Under the pieces are notes generated by a model. The model was not told the DNA's origin. It searched no databases and saw nothing but the letters and a program-made list of their open reading frames with translations. A stretch of DNA of 64,000 bases. Source: Brassica napus. Taxonomy: Eukaryota > Streptophyta > Magnoliopsida > Brassicales > Brassicaceae. The stretch spans positions 56,813,338 through 56,877,337 of the forward strand of contig NC_063452.1 of assembly GCF_020379485.1 (NCBI RefSeq), written 5' to 3'. The position numbers and the translations under genes were made by a program. This document shows positions 1-10,241 of the stretch, piece by piece (within the stretch, counting starts at the first letter, position 1; every line of letters starts with the position of its first letter).

Positions 1-88
1 AACATTGAAATTTAAAAAATCCTTATAACTTTATTAAACAACATATATACATAAAGAATGCCACTTGAAGTAGTAAAAAAAAACTAAC

Positions 89-451
89 AGTGATGACAAC
101 TCCACCGCCTTGCTTCTGTCCAAGAGTCAGACCCAAAGGCTTGTCTACTTCGACCTCTATGGTTTTCGAAGCCGCTGTCCTCGCTTTGACTTCGAATCTT
201 CTCGCCCCATTTAAAACTCCGATCTTTCTATCGGACACAGCAAAGATCTCTGATACACTCTTCTTCGAATCTTCCAACTCCCTGAAATCCAGTTTTCTAA
301 ACCCAAAAAGAAATGAAAAGAAGAGAGAGAGACCAGGGGAAAGGAAGAAGACGAGGAATGGAGTTTGGGAGATGGGTTTGAAGTTGAAGCTGTTTTGGTG
401 TACAAGGAAGAGACAGTAGCTCCTTAAATCGAACCAGGGGTTGCCATCCAA
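89..451 (-). CDS. ENH1: ENH1-like plastid PDZ/rubredoxin protein, exon 1 only
   Basis: This is the first exon of a minus-strand gene whose remainder lies left of the window; bases 1-88 are intron 1 (donor GTTAGT at 88). The exon end encodes a basic stretch followed by DKPLGLTLGQKQGGGVVIT, the start of the PDZ-like domain I recall in ENH1, a thylakoid protein with PDZ, rubredoxin and one membrane helix that is linked to stress signalling and photosystem II in Arabidopsis. The neighbouring LEA gene matches At5g17165, which sits next to ENH1 (At5g17170), supporting the call. The start is uncertain. The open frame runs from ATG 451, but a more typical Ser-rich transit peptide (starting MYTKTASTSN at 405) lies in another frame and would join the PDZ frame if one T were restored in the T-run near 300. 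So exon 1 may carry a frameshift, or ATG 451 may be used. No rubredoxin part is visible here. Confidence 0.6.
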
Positions 452-1262
452 AACGAAGAAGAAGATGCTTGTTTTGATTCTTAATTCGTGAAGAGATCAA
501 TAAAGCTTCGATGCTGTTGCATGAGTTTTGAGAGGAAGCAAAGAAAAACCTTTTTTCTTTTTCTTTTTAGTGGATGTATCAAAAGCTCCAAGTGGATAAC
601 CTTTCCGTGGTAATCGCATCATTTTCGTGTGCTATGCACGGTCCACTATGGCCACATTCTTCTCATCTTCCTCAAAAGATAATCTCATAATCACATAGAC
701 TGTCTATATATAGTATGAGTTTTTTTGTTGTTGCATTTTTGTACTGTTTAGAATAAAGGATTGTAAACTATCAGTGTGAGATTTGTAGTTATATGGTCAC
801 ATCTCAGAAGAAAGTTTTTTTTCACGTATTTCATCAAAAATATATTAGAAAAATTCCAACGCATACTTCACCTGTTTAATACCTCAAAACATACAATGTG
901 TCACTCACTTTACGACAGATAGTTAAGATACCAAAGAAAGTAGAGAGAGGCTTTCTTAGCTAAGAGATCCGCATAGTGCATAATGATTAGCTTGTTTTCC
1001 TTGAAATTTAAAAGCTGCCTTTAGAATCTTATTTGAACAAATTAACTCAATATACTTAAAAGGATGAGATACCATACAAATGAGGGAAAATGGTAATGAT
1101 GGGGGAAGAAAATTAGAGGGATATAGGGTATAGAGTGCAAATATGAGATATTTGGTGTGTAGGGAGTACAAATTCTCATCTTATTTTTCCCACCAAGAGT
1201 CTTATTGTTGTAGCTCTTATATTCTTCTAAAAACTCCATCCTAAAAACCTCCATCAATCATG
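452..1262. other. intergenic, divergent upstream region
   Basis: No gene seen. This is the upstream side of the minus-strand ENH1-like gene. It holds a T-rich run near 552-567 and otherwise unremarkable AT-rich sequence; short ORFs here have no recognisable content. Confidence 0.5.
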
Positions 1263-1268
1263 TTCTAA

Positions 1269-1938
1269 GAGCATAATTATCGGCGTATATATCGGCGTAT
1301 CTTAGGTATTAAAACACGAAAATTAAATCAAAATAAGTTAAAAACGATGAAGATGTTTGTTAATTAAGAAGTGTTTTATGCACGTCCTTAAGGGCACGTG
1401 TCATCGGTAGAGAGCAAGACCGAATGGGATAGGGAAAGTCGCGTGAACCGTGTGGAAATCATTTTTTTCGTCTCCGTTCTCTCCTTCTCTCTCTCCTCGG
1501 CGACTTCACCAGAGCACAAAGATCTCCGCCGATTTCAACCGACCCCTCACTCCACGGAGTGATCTCCGCCGATTTCTACCCACCCCTCACTCCACACCGA
1601 TCCGTTCTCTCGTGGTGTCTCAGTCGACAGCGATCTCTCCGTTCTCGTAATCATTCACATCGTCTCCGTTCTCTCGTGGTCTCTCAGTTGATGGCGATCT
1701 CTCCGTCGATTTCAACCGACCACTCAGTCCACCGATCTCTCCGCCGAATCGATTATAAACCAGATATCTCTCACTCCTCTGTCCTCCGTTATATGTTTAC
1801 TATTTAACTAAGAACCTAAAAACGTATCTACCAATAATCTACACTCTTATGCAAGTATCTTAACATTGTCTCTTAATGCTCATATATTAATAAACTATCC
1901 TAAGAAACTAAATCTTGGTCCTAGCAATAACGATGCTC
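1269..1938. mobile_element. putative MITE-like element with GAGCAT ends and TAA flanks
   Basis: The left end GAGCATAATTATCGG and the right end, reverse-complemented GAGCATCGTTATTGC, are imperfect terminal inverted repeats. TAA stands on both sides (1266-1268 and 1939-1941), as expected for PIF/Harbinger-type target duplications. The interior is unusually C/T-rich and repeats a phrase like GATCTCCGCCGATTTC several times (1530-1730). No transposase is encoded. The family assignment is an inference from the ends and flanks only. Confidence 0.45.
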
Positions 1939-2686
1939 TAAGGACCTAGAATTACTCTCAAGTATGACCTCATAGGCAGTAGGCACCAATGTTGTCTAGA
2001 CAAAACATTACCCCTAAGGAAGCACTTGCTTCTACATCAAGGCAAAATAACAACTTATCACCAAACCATTTAACAACACCTTGATCATAACAACACCCAT
2101 CTAATCTCACAATTATCCGATATATCATGCAATGAACTACTTTTTTCAAATAGAGTTATGCATTGTATTCAAACCACTCCTTTTAATCCATCATAGTTTT
2201 TTCTATTGACTGTGTTGAGCTGCTTCATTCGTATTGGAGTAACAGAAATCGATCATTCTTTGAATTCCAAATTCTCCATATAATTTGAAGGGAAGATTCG
2301 AAAGCTATTTTTCCTCTCTTCACTACAGCATGTAAATACATTTTCATCTCCTATTGTTGACCTTTTTCTTGTAAAAAAAATAAATATACAAATGAAGCTG
2401 ACTCGAGCTCCTTATCATGGGCGTCCTTTATTTGATAAGATGGGCCTAGTTCATAAAAAGCGTCCATGTTCATGCTGTTCAACATGGTATAAACGGTGAC
2501 GTTGGATCGGTGGTGAATTGACTAATTATATACTATTATTTGACGGAGCAACATGGGAATCGTTCTCTTGTCTCATTCCACACTTGTATAGTATTATAAA
2601 AACAGACAAGTTGCAAGTATTCACAATTAATACTCATCCAAACACAACTCTCTCTCTCTCAATCTTGAGTACAGAAATAAAGTTGA
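1939..2686. other. intergenic; LEA gene promoter side
   Basis: No coding signal. The last 100 bases before ATG 2687 contain a CT-rich tract (2646-2662) typical of plant 5' leaders. TATA-like strings are too common in this AT-rich sequence to assign one. Confidence 0.4.
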
Positions 2687-2927
2687 ATGGCAGCCAAATC
2701 CAAGAGTCTTCAGGTGATCGGGAAGCACTTAGTTAACAGCCTCCGTTCATGCGCTTTCCCACGCGCCGTGGCATCTGATCTTTCCGCTTCTCGATCGGTA
2801 CCTCTTCATTTCTCTCTCAATCTTTCTGCCTTTGATATTTCTTGAAAGGATAAAAATAGAAAGCAAAACATGGACGGAGAGTAAATAAGATGTACAGGTT
2901 GACTATATTATTGTGTTATCTATCACG

Positions 2928-2950
2928 TATATATATATATATATATATAT
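2928..2950. repeat. TA microsatellite in LEA intron
   Basis: A perfect (TA)n tract of about 23 bases inside the LEA gene intron. Confidence 0.9.
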
Positions 2951-4186
2951 GTATAAATATGAATCATAGGAGATGTTGATATTTTACTTCCTATTGTTAT
3001 TTGTCCCAATCAAAACAAAACCTTGCTTCAAATACAAAACCAGCTAAAAAGAGTAACACACATTCACAAAAGGAACTCAAGAAGAACTTTCTTTTTATTT
3101 TATCTTTTACCAAAAAAAAAAGAACTTTCTTTTTATTTATTACCGTCCCCTAGTGTCTTGCCTAAATTGTGGGCTTTTCAAGATTTTAAATCAAATCATC
3201 ATATCAATGATCTGCAGACAACTATATACTGTAGCTGCAAAACAAATTAAAATGTTTATTTTTCAAAAATGTTGAAATGTTACAAAAAAAATCTTTAAAA
3301 AAAATTGAAAATGCAAAAGGAAACATCAGTGAATAATTAATTAGTTTTAGACTTTTAGTTTTATGGAGATGTATTTCTTACATAGAAGCACAGACACTGT
3401 ACTCGGATATGGCATATCCAATTGGATAATATCAAAGGCCAAAAATATTCCATTCACAATATGACATGTGTCATTAGTGAGATTATTCCATTCATATGGG
3501 AGAAGGTCAAAAGGTCAAGTGATAAAGATAAATTTAAGAGACTGTCCTCACTTATTATATGCGTTGATTTTCACTTATTATATGCGTTGATTTATCAGCA
3601 TTTTAAAAGAGAAAGTCATCATAAAAAGATCGAATATGTAGAACTTCAGTCGTTCGTTCACCTCTAGTCATTAATTTATTTATCCTGTATCTGAGACATC
3701 ATTTTATAACACATCGTGCAAAATAATGGATATTGATATCTTATTCAAAAATTAGATACGAATGAACCTGGGCTGACCATTATCTCCTAAATTTAAATGG
3801 TATCTTATTCACCCATCTTCTTAACTATAAGTATAGAAAAACTGAAAGACATTTTTTGTTGCCTACTTTTCGTGGCACTAATTAAAGGTATCTAATCTTC
3901 TTGGTGTAAGGGAGCATGTTTGTTTTTGATGTTTATAAGTGAATAATATTTCGAAAATGAATGTACTTAATAAACTACTGATATTTCCTGAAAATTTAAG
4001 GTAGGAAATGATTTTTAAAAACAACTCATGAATTTTCCAATTATATTTTCCACAAAACCACACCAGTGAAAACTCTCCATCCAGAAATACATGTACAATT
4101 TAATTCTCCTATTAGCTATAGCTCTAACACACATTTGATCGAACATCATCGCTCAAGGAAAATTTCAAAGAACATTAAATGGCCTT

Positions 4187-4190
<4 letters not shown>

Positions 4191-4221
<31 letters not shown>
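4191..4221. repeat. TA microsatellite
   Basis: A (AT)n tract of about 30 bases in the LEA gene intron. It is one of four such tracts between 2.9 and 4.9 kb. Confidence 0.9.
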
Positions 4222-4222
<1 letters not shown>

Positions 4223-4691
4223 GATTAGTGTGAAGTACATCCAGTAATATTCGTCCCTAAGAAATGTGAAGTACATCCATTCTAAACGATTATTAGTAAG
4301 TTTTTGGTGTAGACTTATGTTTATGTTCTTACTAATAACCTATTCTTGAGGTTTCATCCTATGGGTCGGCACAAAATGTTAGTAGGTTTTGGATTATTGT
4401 ATATATAGTTAAAAATCTGCAGAGGAATGCAACGTAATGAGAGCTAGGAACGATATCGTTCAGATCATGGATATATGGCTAATCATTATGAAAACATTAC
4501 GTCAAATCATTATTTATTAGTAGAATTAAAATCTATATAAATGAACGAATTGCATGGGTAAGGTTTTCAATAGCCATTTATTTTCCATACCAAACTTTTT
4601 TTTCAACAAAAGGCTATACTACTCCTAAGAAAATTTCAAATACAAAAGCTAACTTGGGTGAACTGAATCAACATAAACCATACCAAACTTT

Positions 4692-4728
<37 letters not shown>
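4692..4728. repeat. imperfect TA microsatellite
   Basis: A (TA)n tract interrupted by one TTT. A further tract lies at 4839-4860. Both are in the LEA intron. Confidence 0.85.
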
Positions 4729-4729
<1 letters not shown>

Positions 4730-5248
4730 CAATTTTAAAGTAAAAATCAAATAGTTGAGAAATTGAAGAATAGTATAGGGTTGGTAAGCGATAGTACTAA
4801 ATAGATGTATCGGTGGGGTGATCTAACCGTTTTTCTTGATATATATATATATATATATATGCACGTACGTGGTTGTATATTATAGTCAATGTCTCACCTA
4901 ACGAACAACGGAACTCATATTCAAACTTTCATCTAAAATCCAAAAGATATATATGTATACATGGAAGACGCCCACATTACCACTAAAATCAATTTTTGTC
5001 TCCTCTTAGTGTATTGCTTAACAGGAATGCTCACACATCAGCGTATGATAAGAACGTAGAGGAAGAATTGCAACCGAGTAAAGTGCCTGATGAATTGATA
5101 AAGTCCGAGTCTGACAAATATTGGTCTCCTCATCCTCAAACCGGTGTCTTTGGACCTTCCTCATCCTCCACCACCGACACGGCCGACGAGAAGCTTTCTC
5201 GCGGTAGTCAAGAGGACTCCGGAATGGAGGAGAAAGCTTGGTTCCGTC

Positions 5249-5612
5249 TATTAGGGATAAATGTCCCACATCGGATATTGGAAGGGATCCTTAGTAATAT
5301 ATAAGATGGATGAGCCACTCCACTTATCACCAATTGGTTTTAGGTTGGAAACCCATCTAGCTTAACATGGTATCAGAGCCCGATCCATGTAGTCCAATCC
5401 GATCCATTATCGATCTAGCCCAAATTCGGCCCATCGATCCTTGCCCGAACATTCCGAGATTGACGCTCAAAGAGCCATCATCTCGAGGGGGCGTATTAGG
5501 GATAAATGTCCCACATCGGATATTGGAAGGGATCCTTAGTAAAATATAAGATGGATGGGCCACTCCACTTATCACCAATTGGTTTTAGGTTGGAAACCCA
5601 TCTAGCTTAACA
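5249..5612 (+). mobile_element. TRIM (miniature LTR retrotransposon), complete, 5-bp TSD
   Basis: Two direct repeats of 119 bp (5249-5367 and 5494-5612) differ at only two positions. They flank a 126-bp core. The core begins with the primer-binding site TGGTATCAGAGCC (5368), complementary to the 3' end of initiator tRNA-Met, and ends with a purine-rich GAGGGGGCG tract. The 5-bp sequence CCGTC is duplicated outside (5244-5248 and 5613-5617). The LTR carries TCCCACATCGG, a phrase shared by many plant TRIMs. There is no coding capacity, so movement must have depended on enzymes from another LTR element. The element interrupts the final exon of the LEA gene. Confidence 0.92.
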
Positions 5613-5658
5613 CCGTCCAACAAGCCTGGAGGATTTGGACAAGACTCACGACTCCTAG

Positions 5659-5901
5659 CAAACAAACTCTTTCCTTTATGTTATGTGTGTTTCCGGAGTG
5701 TTGTACTAAAATTTGACGTCGAATTATTATGTTGCAATAGCAGCCTAAACTTTCGGTGTTATGATGTTATATGAATGTGATTTGTTGTTGTAATGTTTGT
5801 TGGACAAATTGGCCCTCTTTAGAGAATGATGTTAATCAACCACAAGTGAGTAGCTAATTGAAGTTAGACTGAATATCACCCAAACAATTGATTATACGAA
5901 A
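5659..5901. other. 3' flank of LEA gene
   Basis: Probable 3' UTR of the LEA gene, T-rich with TTATG repeats. No other signal seen. Confidence 0.35.
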
Positions 5902-5973
5902 TCCGATGTCGTCCAGTGGTTAGGATATCTGGCTTTCACCCAGGAGACCCGGGTTCGATTCCCGGCATCGGAG
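5902..5973 (+). tRNA. tRNA-Glu (anticodon TTC)
   Basis: A 72-base cloverleaf: acceptor arm TCCGATG pairs with CATCGGA, the anticodon loop is CTTTCAC (anticodon TTC), and a T-loop GGTTCGATT sits between CCCGG/CCGGG strands. Internal A and B box sequences are present in the D- and T-arms. A short T-run (5976-5980) just downstream serves as Pol III terminator. No intron. It lies between two damaged protein genes. Confidence 0.93.
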
Positions 5974-6319
5974 CATTTTTATAAAATATCAGAAAACGAA
6001 GACTGCAATTTACGCTTTTAGATGGGCTTTACAGTTCATGGCCCATAACTAAATGCTAAGTAACTGTATTTTTCCGGTATCCTTTTTCGGAATATTACTT
6101 GCATTTTATGGCAGATACAATATTAGTAACGAGGCGGGAGTTTACCTCCACGTCTGTGTTGTTAGATCACTATTCTGATTTGTTGTTAAGCCATCTTCGT
6201 CATTGTTTGTGGTTTCGTTGAACGCACATAGATTCTGTTCTCTTACTCAATATGCATTTGCAGGAGTTTCACCACTAATGCTTTGTTTTTGTGATTCTTT
6301 TTGTTTATAATTTTACAGG
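5974..6319. other. upstream region of acidic-protein gene
   Basis: Contains an ATG at 6109 in a short open stretch that could be the first exon of the following gene, and acceptor-like TTTGCAG and TTTTACAG strings at 6263 and 6319. I could not fix a first exon. Confidence 0.3.
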
Positions 6320-7954
6320 TTGACGGTTTTGAAGAATACTTGAATCGGTCAGACTCCAATGTTCTTCAGTCGCCAACCAGTGTAGCAAAGCTACCTCCAA
6401 ATATGGCAGTTAGAACAACGCGAAGGAAGACAACAGTAAAAGCTGAACCTCAGCCATCATCATCACAGTTGGTGAACCGTTCTTGTCGTTTGACGAGCAA
6501 GAAGTCTCTTGATGGAGAAATGGACCAAGAAAATGTTGCTCAAGAAGCTAAGACCAATAATGTCAAGTTTGAAGCCAATGTGGCTAAAACTCCTGCTGCA
6601 CGAGCACAAGGAAAGCTCCAAGAGCAACTTCTTGTAGCAGCAAAGTTTTGGAGAGTAAGAAGGGTGAATTGGTTCAGTCGGCGTACAGCACAAGGAGATC
6701 AGCCAGGCTGTTAGAGAAATGTATGGCTGACCTGAGTTTGAAGACTACAGAAACTTTGGATAACGCTGAGAATATTGAAAAAATAGAACAAAAAGTATCT
6801 GCACAGGAGAATAATCCAGCTGGTTTGTTAGATACAATGCCTTTTCTCTCTTGCAATGCTTCTGATCAGGTGAACTGGTTGGTATATAATGCGTTTTGTG
6901 GTTATATGCAGGCTCACCGGAGATAACTGAGTATAGTGAGGTTGTCCCAGGTAGAGATTTAAGTGCTTCCATGGAGTTTAGTCCAAGTAAACAAACAAGA
7001 AGAAACATTGGAGGCTGATAAAGCTATTTCTAAGGAAGGTTCAAAGCAGAATGACAATGATCATGAGATTGGAGATACTGAGATTTATATTGATCTTGGT
7101 GATATTCTTGTCTCGGAACATGCCAACACTGAGACAAATAATGACAATGAAGGTATGCAACAAATTAGGAGCACTAATCAATTTTCTTGTCTATATTTCT
7201 AAATTCTAAACCAAAATGTCTTTCTATCGCAGAGTCCAAGAACGTTCAAGCTTTCGACAGTTTAGTACAAGTCGAGCATCAAGAGACAGAAGAGGCAATC
7301 CATGAGAACTTTTTTGAGAATGAGAAAACCAACACTTTGGTTGAAGCAGTGATGAACCGAACTGATGGTGTTTCAGAAGCTGAACCGGAGGAAGACAATT
7401 CTAGTGTTGACTCAGACGGCACTATTTCTGAAGCTGGTTCAAACCAAACTGATAACCGAGAGACAGAACATGCAATTCAGGTGAATGATTCCGAGACTGA
7501 GAAAACCAACACTCTTGACAAAGACAAAATGGTGGACCAAACTGATGGTGATTCAGAAACTGAGCCGGAAGGTGATTCAGAAGCTGAATCGGAGGAAGAT
7601 AGTTCAGGTGTTGACTCAGATGACATTATCTCTGAAGCTGATTCAAACCAAGCCGACAACCAAGAGACATAACAAACAATTCAGAAGAATGATCCTGAGG
7701 CTGAGAAAATCAACACTTATGTTATAGAAGCAGTGGTGGACCAAACTGATGGTGATTTGGAAGGAGATCATTCTGGTGTTGACTCGGATGTCGCTATCTC
7801 TGAAGCTGATTCAAACCAAGCAGTACATGGAATCCATGGATCTGATATTGTTGACGCAAAGATGAAATCAAAAGGTTCTGCAACTGCTACAACTTCTCCT
7901 CCCCTTCTGCTTGAAGAGGCTATAGTAAACACAACTCCATTATTTATGATGTAA
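6320..7954 (+). pseudogene. acidic (Asp/Glu-rich) protein gene, At5g17160-like, decayed 5' copy
   Basis: The first open stretch encodes a basic, Ser/Lys-rich region including NMAVRTTRRKTTVKAEPQPS. Later exons encode a very acidic domain with internal repeats of the type ETEPEGDSEAESEED and VDSDxxISEADSNQ. Position and composition match the Arabidopsis aspartic/glutamic acid-rich protein At5g17160 as I recall it; its molecular role is not known to me. Damage is clear. The frame changes near 6642 (LVAAK continues as LESKKGELVQ only after a 1-base shift) and again near 7000. A TAA at 7670-7672 stands where the preceding repeat has GAA. After 7672 the acidic frame stays open to TAA 7952. Candidate introns lie at about 6870-6911 and 7153-7231. 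A separate fragment of the same gene family, with the true 3' end, is at 24490-25058. Confidence 0.7.
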
Positions 7955-8133
7955 TAGTTTATTAATCAATATTTTTTATAATATTTTTATTGTATGTTTT
8001 TAGTTGTTATAAAAGTTTATGTTTTATTTGATTTTTTCAAAAGTAAGGATTATAACGTAAAAATCTAAAACTTATAAGGTTCGTTTTAAAGTTTACCACC
8101 GGAGAAGAGTACCTTCAAACCTCAAATATAAGG

Positions 8134-8701
8134 TTAGGCCTGGGCGTTCGGTGGATCGTTCGGTTTCAGTACATGTGATTTGGATTTTTGGATTTTCGGT
8201 GTTATGCTCAGAAGTACCATTCGGATTTTACTAATTATCGGATCGGGTTCGGTTCGGTTCCTTTCGGGTTCGGTTCGGATCGGATGTAACCAACGTTTAA
8301 AATCATCCGCAAATCTATTTTCTAAACCTCAAAAATTGACAATTTTGTTTTTCAACATATATAAATTGTTTACAAATATAATTAAAATTTAGTTAAACTA
8401 ACTAAATTAACTAAAAATTATACAAAATAACAGTTGAAACAAACTTAAAAATATTTTGAATACTCTAAAATATCTAAATCATCTTAAAATATATAAAAAC
8501 ATTAACTAATTTAACTAATTTTGGATATCTTCGGATCATAGTTCGGATTTCGGTTCGGTTCGGATTATAACCAAACACCAAAGTACTAAGCTCATAAGTC
8601 CCATTTGGATATTTTTGTATAACAATTCGGATTCGGTTTCGGTTTTTCCGGTTCGGGTTTAAGTAGGTACTTCGGTTTGAGGTAAAAACGCTCAGGCCTA
8701 A
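8134..8701. mobile_element. non-autonomous element with TTAGGCCTG ends
   Basis: The ends TTAGGCCTGGGCGTT and, reverse-complemented, TTAGGCCTGAGCGTT form a 15-bp terminal inverted repeat with one mismatch. The interior is rich in GGTTCGG/TTCGGAT motifs on the outside and A/T in the middle. The flanks ATAAGGT and ATAAGAT may be a decayed target duplication. No ORF of note. A distantly similar TTCGG-rich element is at 53.58-54.34 kb. Confidence 0.6.
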
Positions 8702-8727
8702 TAAGATTCAACAAACCTTAAATATAA

Positions 8728-9022
8728 GAGCACCATTAGTGGGAAATATATTTTCTAGAGTACCTCAACCATATTTTATAATAATCAGTTATAAGTTTAA
8801 TTAAAGTTTAATTTTAAAAAACATAAACCACTTAAATATTGACACCTGAAACCAAAATCTTTCACACTTTTTTGAACGGTTCTTTCGGCAGAGATGTCTT
8901 GCAAGTTTTCTGTCACTCTTCCTTATTTTTTTTATTTTTATTTTTACTTATTATTGTAATGTGTAGAGACGATGAAAGAGACTCTCAGTGCACCTGTTCT
9001 AAGATTGCTCTTGGAGATGCTC
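8728..9022. mobile_element. small GAGCA-ended MITE-like element, TAA flanks
   Basis: The left end GAGCACCATTAGTGG and the right end GATGCTC are flanked by TAA on both sides, like the element at 1269-1938. The inverted repeat is weak (about 5-7 bp convincing), so this is tentative. Confidence 0.35.
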
Positions 9023-9097
9023 TAAGGAACAAAAACTAGGAAAGATCTTCAATAGGTTCGGTCTCGATAACTCGAAAATCGAAATTCACCGTGGATG

Positions 9098-9272
9098 CAG
9101 GGCCGGCCCTGGGCCAAGCCCAATGAAACATTCGCCTTGGGCCCCCAAAATTTTTGAAAATCTTTATATGTAAATAGGCCCCCAATTTGTAAAAAAAAAA
9201 TTTTTAGGCCCCCAAATTTTTTAAATCTTTACTAAATGGTCTTGGGCCTCCAAACTTTCAGGACCAGTCCTG
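9098..9272. mobile_element. hAT-type MITE, 8-bp TSD
   Basis: A 175-bp element beginning CAGGGCCGGCCCTG and ending CAGGACCAGTCCTG. Each end is itself nearly palindromic. The 8-bp CGTGGATG is repeated exactly on both sides (9090-9097 and 9273-9280), the duplication length of hAT transposons. The interior repeats AGGCCCCCAA three times. Non-coding. Confidence 0.88.
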
Positions 9273-9494
9273 CGTGGATGAAAAGAACTGTGTTTGGTAT
9301 AACGCAAGCTCCGTGTATTTGCCATTAACTGAAGGAAGTGAACTGAGGAATGTTAGTGGGCTGGGCCGTAGGCCTAACAGAGAATTGCATAATAGTAGCT
9401 ATAAACTTTTTGCATTTATCCACGGGATATAATACCAGTTAGAATTATCTAAATTGTGTTTGGAGGTTCTAGGGTTTCTTAGTTACTTCACGAC

Positions 9495-10241
9495 ATGACC
9501 GAACAGCAGTCTTCGCCGACCATGAAAATCCAGGACGTGGATGAGGAGGAAGACGATAGATATAGTGATACACATGACCCGTATCCACTGGATCCTATGC
9601 CCGAGTGGGACGTGGACAGCTACGAAGGTCGTGAGTATGAATCAGATCCAGATCATCGTGAGCTTTTCTCTGACGAGGAACGTTATGAGCAATACCGTCT
9701 CGACAAACGTAAGGCTTTCCATAGTAAGGTAATGGTTTTTTCTTCTTCTTCTTATTCATTTCCATCGATTTTTACAGAAATTAAGGTTATAGGCTTATTT
9801 ACTTGTTCTGGAATTTAGGGTTTCATCTATATACCCCTTAGCGGAAGCTATCCAATTAAAGATCTGGAGGAGATAGGGTATGACAACAAGACTACTCGGG
9901 AGAAAATGACAAATCTTACTAACTTGTGTATTAAGAAACTCAACGAGACAAAGGTAATTAGTGAACTAGGCACTAAACTGATGAATGATAAATATTTCAT
10001 TGGGTTGATCGGGATTTTTACTTTCCATTCATAGGGAAAAACAGTTGAATTTGTTCATATAGTGAGAGTTTTTAAACGTTGGGCGGCTGCATGGAAATCT
10101 TCCATAACGTTTATGGCTCGGGAGTCTCCTAATGGACCTCTTGTAGAGTACCAGGCCAAGGTGGTGACATTTCCAGGGGACTGTAAAGCTCCTATTCCCA
10201 TCCTCTGCAGACCAACTCCTATAGACACTCACCTATATTGA
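9495..10241 (+). CDS. plant cystatin-like (cystatin/monellin fold) protein, intact
   Basis: Three exons, 9495-9728, 9819-9953 and 10035-10241, join in frame with GT-AG introns to give 191 residues and a TGA stop. The N-terminal 75 residues are acidic (DVDEEEDDRYSDTHDPY, then repeated Asp/Glu/Tyr). The C-terminal part, with KTVEFVHIVRVFKRW and LVEYQAKVVTFPG, has the alternating pattern of the plant cystatin-related superfamily. In Arabidopsis such proteins cluster with papain-like protease genes at At5g17120-17150, and a protease gene lies immediately downstream here in opposite orientation. Inhibition of a protease is only a guess: no QxVxG loop is evident. A short upstream stretch (9282-9494), bounded by a hAT MITE, must hold the promoter. 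Confidence 0.8.

Larger units (their letters stand above)
2687..5658 (+). pseudogene. LEA-family gene (At5g17165-like), disrupted by a TRIM element
   Basis: Exon 1 (2687-2797) encodes a basic, Ser-rich, mitochondrion-like presequence starting MAAKSKSLQVIGKHLVNSLR. Exon 2 (from 5025) encodes the LEA body with [16 protein letters not shown] and EEKAWFRP. This resembles the small LEA protein At5g17165. Two lesions are visible. First, the canonical donor at 2798 and acceptor at 5024 do not join in frame: exon 1 ends in phase 0, while exon 2 needs two preceding bases, and direct joining meets a TGA after seven codons. Second, a 364-bp TRIM element (5249-5612) splits the last exon between the codons for R and P. 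The original end (TSLEDLDKTHDS then TAG at 5656) resumes exactly after the 5-bp target duplication. Read-through of the element replaces the last 14 residues by about 17 element-encoded ones. The 2.2-kb intron holds several TA microsatellites. Confidence 0.75.

Noticed and set aside
1450..1807. Ser/Pro/Arg-rich ORFs in the GAGCAT element
   Set aside because: They come from imperfect repeats of a CT-rich phrase, with no domain and no consistent frame.
3541..3592. Tandem 22-bp repeat around TTATTATATGCGTTGATT
   Set aside because: Only two copies in an intron; no sign of function.
5357..5578. ORFs spanning the TRIM core
   Set aside because: They translate the LTR, primer-binding site and polypurine tract; TRIMs do not encode proteins.
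7477..7659. Ser-rich antisense ORF
   Set aside because: Shadow of the Asp/Glu-rich pseudogene on the plus strand.
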